Assembly (NCBI RefSeq): GCF_006442205.1
Contig: NZ_VFVR01000013.1
Span: 42,932-106,931 of the forward strand
Origin: Mesorhizobium sp. B2-3-12
Lineage (GTDB): Bacteria > Pseudomonadota > Alphaproteobacteria > Rhizobiales > Rhizobiaceae
Length of the DNA stretch: 64,000 nt
Direction of reading: 5' to 3'
The notes under the pieces were generated by a model that saw only the letters and a program-made list of their open reading frames with translations, searched no databases and had not been told where the DNA came from. Both the position numbers and the translations under genes were made by a program. Shown one piece after another: positions 59,098 to 64,000 of this stretch (its first letter is position 1; every line of letters starts with the position of its first letter).

Positions 59098-59261
59098 TGG
59101 GTCCGTGTCTCCTTCAACACGCAGGAGAATGTCCTGATGCCTCTGAACCGGCTCTGATGCCGGTGTTCATCTGCGGTTCAAATTGATTGACGGGATATCG
59201 GCCGGGTTGCCGGAGACCCGAATGGCGCATCGAGCGCGACTGCTAACGTGTCGATGAAACG

Positions 59262-59288
59262 AAAACGGGACCCGCAGGGCCCCGTTTT
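59262..59288 (-). terminator. Intrinsic terminator of the DUF2147-like gene
   Basis: AAAACGGG/CCCGTTTT outer arms with an inner CCC/GGG and a single mismatch form a strong hairpin 22 bp past the stop of the minus-strand gene. The A and T tracts at its edges let it work in either direction. Confidence 0.8.
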
Positions 59289-59310
59289 GAAATGACTAGG
59301 AAATGGACGA

Positions 59311-59652
59311 TCAGAGCTTGTGCCAGGTCTGGCTCTTGCAGATCAGTCCGCCGAGCACGCAACCGCTCATCTTGAGCGAGGTGCCCGACAATGTCGCCTT
59401 GCCGGAATAGGTCTTGTCGTTTGCCGGATCGGTGATGTTGCCGGTATACTTGTTGTCGCCGGCCGCCTTGAGCGAGCCGATGGTCTTGCCGGCATATTTG
59501 CCGGACTTCAGCGTAATGGAAAACGAGCCGGAGCCACCGATGGCAGCGGTGTCACCGGCTTGCGTCTTCCAGTTGCCCTCGATAGGATCGGCAAAAGCCG
59601 CGCCGCTCATCATCAAAGTGGCCGCCAAGGCCAGGCTCACTTTTCGAAACAT
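59311..59652 (-). CDS. Small periplasmic DUF2147-like protein
   Basis: A 113-residue exported protein with a clear signal peptide (SLALAATLMMSGAAFA, then DPIEGNWKTQAGD). The mature part resembles a truncated DUF2147 domain, where a 'GxW' start, a repeated Gly/Lys-rich beta pattern (SLKAAGDNKYTGNITDPAND) and a final LKMSGCVLGGLICKSQTWHK are typical. The two cysteines near the end likely form a disulfide. The start at 59652 has AGGAAG upstream. Function is unknown; an envelope protein with a lipocalin-like beta fold is likely. Confidence 0.8.
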   Translation of the reverse strand: MFRKVSLALAATLMMSGAAFADPIEGNWKTQAGDTAAIGGSGSFSITLKSGKYAGKTIGSLKAAGDNKYTGNITDPANDKTYSGKATLSGTSLKMSGCVLGGLICKSQTWHKL

Positions 59653-60090
59653 GTCTTCCTCCGTTTGGATAGCCGGCCGGATGCTCCGCCTCGCCGGTCT
59701 GCCGCTTACGCAAACGTAAGCTAATCCAGCTTCCAGCAAAACAAAAGCGGTGCCGCTACGGAAGACTTTGGCATTTTGAAGCCGCCTGAATTCGCGCTGT
59801 CGGCGAGGAAATGAAAACGATCGCCGTCTCCTGTTTGTTTCCTAGGGTTAGCGGAGTGTTGATCGAGGCCTGCAAGATTTTCGTCAAATTTGACGAAAAT
59901 CGGCTGAATTGCTGGCTTCGTATCCTTAACGAATTTCCGTGTTTACCTCTTGTTTTAGCTTTGTTTTCCTCAAATTAAGCACGCCATTTAACGACGGATT
60001 CAAGCCTGCGCGGCATTCTCGAAAGCATCGAAAGAGCGGCCCGGACAAGACAAACGGAGGCAGCTCTCGGGAGCCAGACAGGGGACTAAA
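59653..60090. promoter_or_regulatory. 438-bp divergent region with a perfect 26-bp palindrome
   Basis: The region between the divergent DUF2147-like and Sel1-like genes contains no convincing gene. At 59876-59901 lies a perfect palindrome with half-site GATTTTCGTCAAA and no spacer, 190 bp before the Sel1-like start and 224 bp from the other start. It has no adjoining T run. This is a candidate operator for a dimeric regulator. The 59910-59990 stretch is AT-rich. Confidence 0.7.
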
Positions 60091-60357
60091 ATGGCACGTT
60101 TTGAAATGCTTGAAGCAGGTTTCGGCGCCATGGGGGCAACTGCCCAGGCCGACATTCTTTTCGAACTGGGCATGATGTATGCGACCGGCCGCGATTGCGA
60201 GACCGACGTCGTTGCCGCCCACAAATGGTTCAACATCGCCGCCATCAAGGGATCGGCCCGCGCCGCCGAACTGCGCTCGGAACTCTCGGCCGCGATGTCG
60301 AAGATCGAGATCGCCAAGGCGCTGCGCGAAGCCCGCGAATGGATGACCATGCACTGA
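60091..60357 (+). CDS. Sel1-like repeat protein, single repeat
   Basis: An 88-residue cytoplasmic alpha-helical protein. LFELGMMYATGRDCETDVVA followed by AHKWFNIAAIKGSARAAELR is one good Sel1-like/TPR repeat pair, and a helical C terminus (AMSKIEIAKALREAREWMTM) completes it. Short proteins of this type are conserved in Rhizobiales and their role is unknown; TPR-type surfaces bind other proteins. Start ATG has a weak site. It is followed by a 394-bp gap. Confidence 0.8.
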   Translation: MARFEMLEAGFGAMGATAQADILFELGMMYATGRDCETDVVAAHKWFNIAAIKGSARAAELRSELSAAMSKIEIAKALREAREWMTMH

Positions 60358-60751
60358 GTTCCGCCGGACGGGGACGCTTCGGCCAAGACCGCTAAAGACG
60401 GTCGGGCTAAAACAGGGAAAAGGCTGCGCAGACAGCCAAGCTACAGGCCAACAATGACAGAATGCGGCAGGCCGACAGGTTCAAGCCGCGCGAATGATGG
60501 TCAGCAGGAAGACAGGGAAGATCAAGTTGGGTTCGTGGCGCGGGGGCGCTGGGGAAACAGCCCGACAGGCAAAAAAGCCACGACCAGCCGGAACAAGGCT
60601 GGCGTGGCTTTTTTGCGTGAGTGGGACATCTCAGGCCCAATCGAGCGGCGCCAATGCGCCTAGACAGGCGCAATGAAGGATGAAATTGTCCCGCCTCTCT
60701 GGAAGAAGCGTGGCCGGGGCGGCCGCGCGTGAGTGGAGGAGTTCTATTGTC
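60358..60751 (+). promoter_or_regulatory. 394-bp region upstream of livJ with a terminator-like hairpin
   Basis: No protein gene is convincing. At 60571-60614 a long hairpin has arms AAAAAAGCCACG and CGTGGCTTTTTT with an inner CCAGCC/GGCTGG, one bulged base and a 7-nt loop; it is flanked by T and A tracts like a bidirectional terminator. About 200 bp of unexplained sequence precedes it, which could be the Sel1-gene 3' UTR, a separate small RNA, or a leader with attenuation. The livJ promoter presumably lies after it. Confidence 0.6.
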
Positions 60752-61873
60752 ATGAAAAAAATGAGTATTTTGAGCGCGGCCATTTTCGGCCTGATGATGA
60801 GCGCGCCGGTCGCGTTCGCCGACGACATCACCATTTCGGTGGTCGGCCCGATGACCGGACAGCTCGCCACCATCGGCGACCAGTTCAAGCAGGGCGCACA
60901 GGCCGCCGCCGACGCCATCAACGCCGCTGGCGGTGTCAATGGTTCGCAGATCAAGCTCGACATCGAGGACGACCAGTGCGATCCCAAGCAGGCCGTGTCG
61001 GTCGCCAATCGCATCGTCGCCAACGGCGTCAAGTTCATCGACGGCCATGCCTGCTCGGGTTCGAGCATTCCGGCCTCGGCCGTCTATGCGGAGGCCGGTG
61101 CGTTGATGATGAGCCCGGCTTCGTCGAACCCGGTGCTGACCGACGCCGCGGCCAAGGCCGGCTGGCCGACGATCATGCGTCTCTATACCCGTGACGACGC
61201 ACAGGGCGCCTTCATCGGCCCGTGGATCGCCAAGAAATATGCCGGCAAGAACGTCGTCGTCCTGCACGACAAGAGCGCCTACGGTCAGGGCGTGGCCGAT
61301 GCCGTCAGGTCAACCATGAATGCCGGTGGCCTCAAGGAAGTCTATTATGACGCCATCAATCCGGGCGAGAAGGACTATTCGGCGCTTGTCACCAAGCTCA
61401 AGGATCTCAAGGCCGATGTCGTCTATTTCGGCGGCTACCATCCTGAGGCTGGCCTGATCCTGCGTCAGTCGGCCGAACAGAACCTGAAGTTCCAGCTGAT
61501 CATGCCGGACTCCATCGCCTCGCCGGAATTCTGGCAGGTTGCCGGCCCGGCCGGCGAGGGCACCATGTTCGTGTTCCCGTCGGATCCCCAGGCAAAGCCG
61601 GAAGCCAAGGCGGCGGTCGAGAAGATCAAGGCCGGCGGCTTCGTGCCGGAAGGCTTCACGCTGTTCTCCTACGCCGTGGTCCAGGCTTTCGCCGAAGGCA
61701 TCAAGCGCGCCGGCAGCGACGATCCGGCCAAGGTTGCCGAGGCGCTGAAGAACGGCACGCCGATCAGCACCGTTGTCGGCGATGTCACCTTCGACGAGAA
61801 GGGCGACCTCAAGAACGCCAGCTACGACATCAACCAGTGGCATGACGGCAAATACGCGCCGATCGCGCAGTAA
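60752..61873 (+). CDS. livJ: Branched-chain amino acid ABC transporter substrate-binding protein
   Basis: A 373-residue periplasmic binding protein of the Liv/Bra type. A signal peptide (SAAIFGLMMSAPVAFA, then DDITIS) is clear. The mature protein starts VVGPMTGQLATIGDQFKQGA and includes GVKFIDGHACSGSSIPAS, SPASSNPVLTD and VVVLHDKSAYGQGVAD, a classical two-lobed leucine/isoleucine/valine-binding fold. The start at 60752 with GTGGAGGAG is favoured over a frame 24 residues longer. No permease or ATPase gene is adjacent in the window, so it must use a transporter encoded elsewhere. A strong terminator follows. Confidence 0.93.
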   Translation: MKKMSILSAAIFGLMMSAPVAFADDITISVVGPMTGQLATIGDQFKQGAQAAADAINAAGGVNGSQIKLDIEDDQCDPKQAVSVANRIVANGVKFIDGHACSGSSIPASAVYAEAGALMMSPASSNPVLTDAAAKAGWPTIMRLYTRDDAQGAFIGPWIAKKYAGKNVVVLHDKSAYGQGVADAVRSTMNAGGLKEVYYDAINPGEKDYSALVTKLKDLKADVVYFGGYHPEAGLILRQSAEQNLKFQLIMPDSIASPEFWQVAGPAGEGTMFVFPSDPQAKPEAKAAVEKIKAGGFVPEGFTLFSYAVVQAFAEGIKRAGSDDPAKVAEALKNGTPISTVVGDVTFDEKGDLKNASYDINQWHDGKYAPIAQ

Positions 61874-61908
61874 TCGCTGCGCCGCTTCGGCAGTCAGGGA
61901 ACTTGAAC

Positions 61909-61937
61909 AAATGGCCGGGTTCGTCCCGGCCATTTTT
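61909..61937 (+). terminator. Intrinsic terminator of livJ
   Basis: An 11-bp perfect stem (AAATGGCCGGG/CCCGGCCATTT) with a 5-nt loop and a final run of five T lies 36 bp after the livJ stop. Confidence 0.9.
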
Positions 61938-62141
61938 GTCGGAAACACTGTAGTTGAGCGCCCGGCATTTCACGTCCGGAAAGAAATAAATATCACTCTG
62001 TAATTGCGCTATTAGGGAAGGCTTTTTTAGGTCAAAAAATGAATGTAGGGGTGATTCTTTCTGCCGCTTCGCGTTTTGAGACAGGCAGATTTGCTCGCCG
62101 ACTTGCCCCATTCGCATAATCAGATCCGGATCTGGCGCCAT

Positions 62142-63506
62142 ATGAATTCAACCACAAACCTGGCCGGTGAGAATTTCTTGACCCGCCGCGTGTACATCAT
62201 GATCGGCTGCCTCGTCGTGTTGACCGTCTTGGCGGCATTGTGGCCGATTTATCGGGCGTTCCTCGACATCGAGATTGATACCAATGAGGGATGGAATGCC
62301 TACTATGCCGATGCGGCGATGGGGCGGATGCCGCTCTATCCCGCTGCCCATCAGCTGATTGCCAACAATTATCCGCCGCTTTCCTTTTACATTGTCGGGG
62401 GTCTGGGGCGGTTGATCGGTGATGTCGTGCTGGCCGGACGGTTGCTGTCGCTCGCAGCAATTCTGGTGATCGCCTGGGGTGTTTTCCGCGCCATCCGCCT
62501 GCTGGGTGGGGATGCGACCTCCGCGGTGATCGGCGCGCTATTTTTCGGCGCCACCATGTGCCGCTTTTTTACCGGCTATGTCGGGATGGATGACCCCCAT
62601 TTGCTGGCCCAGGCAGCCATGACGGTTGGCTTTGTCGCCTTCCTTAAGGCCCGTGCGCAGGATCGCGGCTACGCCCTGCCCATTCTTCTGATGGTGGCCG
62701 CCGGGTTCATCAAACACAACATCGTAGTGATGCCGCTGACAGCAATGATATGGGTGGGTATTAACAAGCCGCGGCAAATGGTGAAATCCGCGATCCTGGC
62801 GGCTTTCGCCATCGTTCTGGGTTTTGCCCTCTGTTACGTCGCCTTCGGCCCCGATTTTTTCAGCAATCTGAGGTCGCCGCGCGCCTATTCGCTGAAACAC
62901 GCCTTCGGCGCCATCGGCCATCTGCAATGGATTGCCGTTGGACTGGCCGCCTGGGTTTACGTCGGCATTACGCGCAGGACCGATCCCAATATCCGCTTGT
63001 GCAATCTCCTAAACATCCTTGGCCTCGTGATGTTCTTTGTCCAGAAAACCGGCGATGGCGTGGCCTACAACGCGCAATTCGAACTGGTCTTCGGGGTATC
63101 GATTGCCACCGGCCTCGCTTTCGCGCATGCGCCGGTTTTGCCGCTCGCTCGGCGCTGGTCGCCGGAGGCGCTGCGGTTCTTTCTTTTGCTCGCCATTTGT
63201 CTTCGCCTGGTGGCGTCGTCACGCATTGAACCGGTGAGATTGTTGATCGATCCGAGTTTTCATGAGGAAATAGCCGCGCGCGAAGCGGCTATGTCCACGA
63301 CGGCCGCGCGCTTAAAAAGCGTCCCTGGAGATGCGACCTGTTTCTGTACGCTCGCCAGCTACCGTTCAGGAAAAACGTTCATTGTTGATCCCTTCTACGT
63401 CCACCAGCAGGTTCTCGCCGGCCTCCTTCCTCCCGATGCCATCGACAAACTCGTCGCTGCCGGAAAGTTGACTGTCGTGGAAGCGGATCCCCTTCTGCAT
63501 TGGTAA
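62142..63506 (+). CDS. Polytopic membrane glycosyltransferase-like protein (GT39/ArnT-like)
   Basis: A 454-residue inner-membrane protein with about ten hydrophobic helices (the first near residues 18-38, YIMIGCLVVLTVLAALWPIY). The first periplasmic loop has the acidic DTNEGWNAYYADAAMGRMPL, placed like the catalytic Asp/Glu of GT-C glycosyltransferases, and NNYPPLSFYIVGGLGRL is typical. Such enzymes transfer sugars from polyprenyl phosphate. The C-terminal periplasmic part is small. It precedes a GT2 dolichol-phosphate mannosyltransferase-like gene by 49 bp, which would make its polyprenyl-sugar donor. GC is lower than in the core genes. Confidence 0.75.
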   Translation: MNSTTNLAGENFLTRRVYIMIGCLVVLTVLAALWPIYRAFLDIEIDTNEGWNAYYADAAMGRMPLYPAAHQLIANNYPPLSFYIVGGLGRLIGDVVLAGRLLSLAAILVIAWGVFRAIRLLGGDATSAVIGALFFGATMCRFFTGYVGMDDPHLLAQAAMTVGFVAFLKARAQDRGYALPILLMVAAGFIKHNIVVMPLTAMIWVGINKPRQMVKSAILAAFAIVLGFALCYVAFGPDFFSNLRSPRAYSLKHAFGAIGHLQWIAVGLAAWVYVGITRRTDPNIRLCNLLNILGLVMFFVQKTGDGVAYNAQFELVFGVSIATGLAFAHAPVLPLARRWSPEALRFFLLLAICLRLVASSRIEPVRLLIDPSFHEEIAAREAAMSTTAARLKSVPGDATCFCTLASYRSGKTFIVDPFYVHQQVLAGLLPPDAIDKLVAAGKLTVVEADPLLHW

Positions 63507-63555
63507 GTTTTTGTTCCACAGGATTGCTACTGTGCCAAGCTCAGATAACCCAAGG

Positions 63556-64000
63556 ATGATTTTGAACATCGATGTCAAAGACAGTCAAAATGCGACGTCG
63601 CATTTTGCCCCATCGGTTTCAGTGATCATCCCGACATTCAATGAATTTGCGAATGTGTCCAAGGTCGCCGCGGCTATCGGGAATGCGCTCGAGGGCAAAG
63701 AACATGAGATCGTTTTTGTTGACGACGACTCCTCTGACGGAACCAGAGCTGAAGTCGCAAAATTGGCTGCCGTTCTCCCCGGAGTTCGGCTCATCCATCG
63801 GATCGGCCGGCGCGGGCTGTCCACTGCCGTCACCGAAGGAATGCTCAGCACGACCACGCCGTTCATGGTCGTGATGGATGCCGATCTTCAGCATGACGAG
63901 GCCATCATACCGAAAATGCTTTCCTTCCTCGAAGCCAACACCGCTGATCTTGTGGTTGGCTCCAGGTACATCGAAGGGGGTGGGTTGGGCTCCTGGGACA
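63556..64000 (+). CDS. GT2 glycosyltransferase, polyprenyl-phosphate sugar synthase type, 5' part
   Basis: The frame is open at the window end, with 148 codons visible. VSVIIPTFNEFANVSKV, IVFVDDDSSDGT, the variant HRIGRRGLSTAVTEGM and VMDADLQHDEAIIPKM are the successive motifs of GT2 enzymes of the dolichol-phosphate mannose synthase type (the DxD is DAD). It would load a sugar on a polyprenyl phosphate at the membrane. The start at 63556 is an ATG; a TTG two codons later, with AAGGATGAT as its ribosome site, is an alternative. The 3' end is missing. It is paired with the membrane glycosyltransferase upstream. Confidence 0.88.
   Translation, partial: MILNIDVKDSQNATSHFAPSVSVIIPTFNEFANVSKVAAAIGNALEGKEHEIVFVDDDSSDGTRAEVAKLAAVLPGVRLIHRIGRRGLSTAVTEGMLSTTTPFMVVMDADLQHDEAIIPKMLSFLEANTADLVVGSRYIEGGGLGSWD

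Noticed and set aside
59876..59901. The 26-bp palindrome as a transcription terminator
   Set aside because: It has no loop and no T run, and no gene ends just upstream in either direction.

Overview
The window looks like chromosomal core DNA of an alphaproteobacterium in the Rhizobiales, most likely Mesorhizobium or a close Phyllobacteriaceae relative. This is inferred from the GC-rich sequence with strong GC3 bias, a MucR/Ros regulator whose zinc finger has Asp in place of the second Cys (as in the M. loti Ros homologues), a FeuN-FeuP-FeuQ type locus, the order ccmIEFH - degP - response regulator - kinase - glnE - PleC-like kinase - pepN, and several families largely confined to this group (DUF1491, DUF2336, DUF5330). 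I see no rRNA, tRNA, CRISPR array, insertion sequence or integrase.

Layout. 0-9.7 kb: the end of a class III CoA-transferase, a Tat-exported L,D-transpeptidase, a haloacid dehalogenase, a class IV aminotransferase, Fe superoxide dismutase, two c-type cytochromes, a SET-domain protein, a LysE exporter, oligopeptidase B and a small SH3-like secreted protein. 10-20 kb: mucR, sufE, a DUF5330 protein, an orphan multi-spanning histidine kinase overlapping a membrane-anchored peptidoglycan-binding protein, DUF1491, DUF2336, a DUF1214/DUF1254 pair and a class A penicillin-binding protein. 20-28.5 kb: a catabolic-looking block with a guanidino-modifying enzyme, an M20 amidohydrolase, a divergent LysR regulator, a complete polyamine-type ABC importer and a 2-keto-4-pentenoate hydratase-like enzyme.

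28.8-46.8 kb: an orphan phage-type DUF3168 gene, the FeuN/P/Q signalling set, a lipoprotein, the cytochrome c maturation operon ccmIEFH, a decayed parDE toxin-antitoxin pair whose toxin frame runs antisense into ccmH, DegP, an OmpR-type two-component system translationally coupled to glnE, and a PleC-like kinase. 47-60 kb: pepN, an EamA transporter preceded by a possible coupled 40-codon leader gene, an XRE regulator, a family-4-like uracil-DNA glycosylase with only two cysteines, ETF-ubiquinone oxidoreductase, a DUF922 putative protease, an EEP-family protein, AMP nucleosidase and a run of tiny envelope proteins. 60-64 kb: a Sel1-like protein, a branched-chain amino acid binding protein, then a more AT-rich end with a membrane glycosyltransferase and the start of a GT2 glycosyltransferase.

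The most interesting leads are the kinase/peptidoglycan-binding overlap, the guanidino/M20/ABC cluster, the nonsense-truncated ParE frame inside ccmH antisense, a perfect 26-bp palindrome at 59876-59901, and several small proteins. Start codons were moved inward from the longest frame where a signal peptide, a ribosome binding site or the family's usual length supported it. All family names rest on motifs read by eye; no database search was run.
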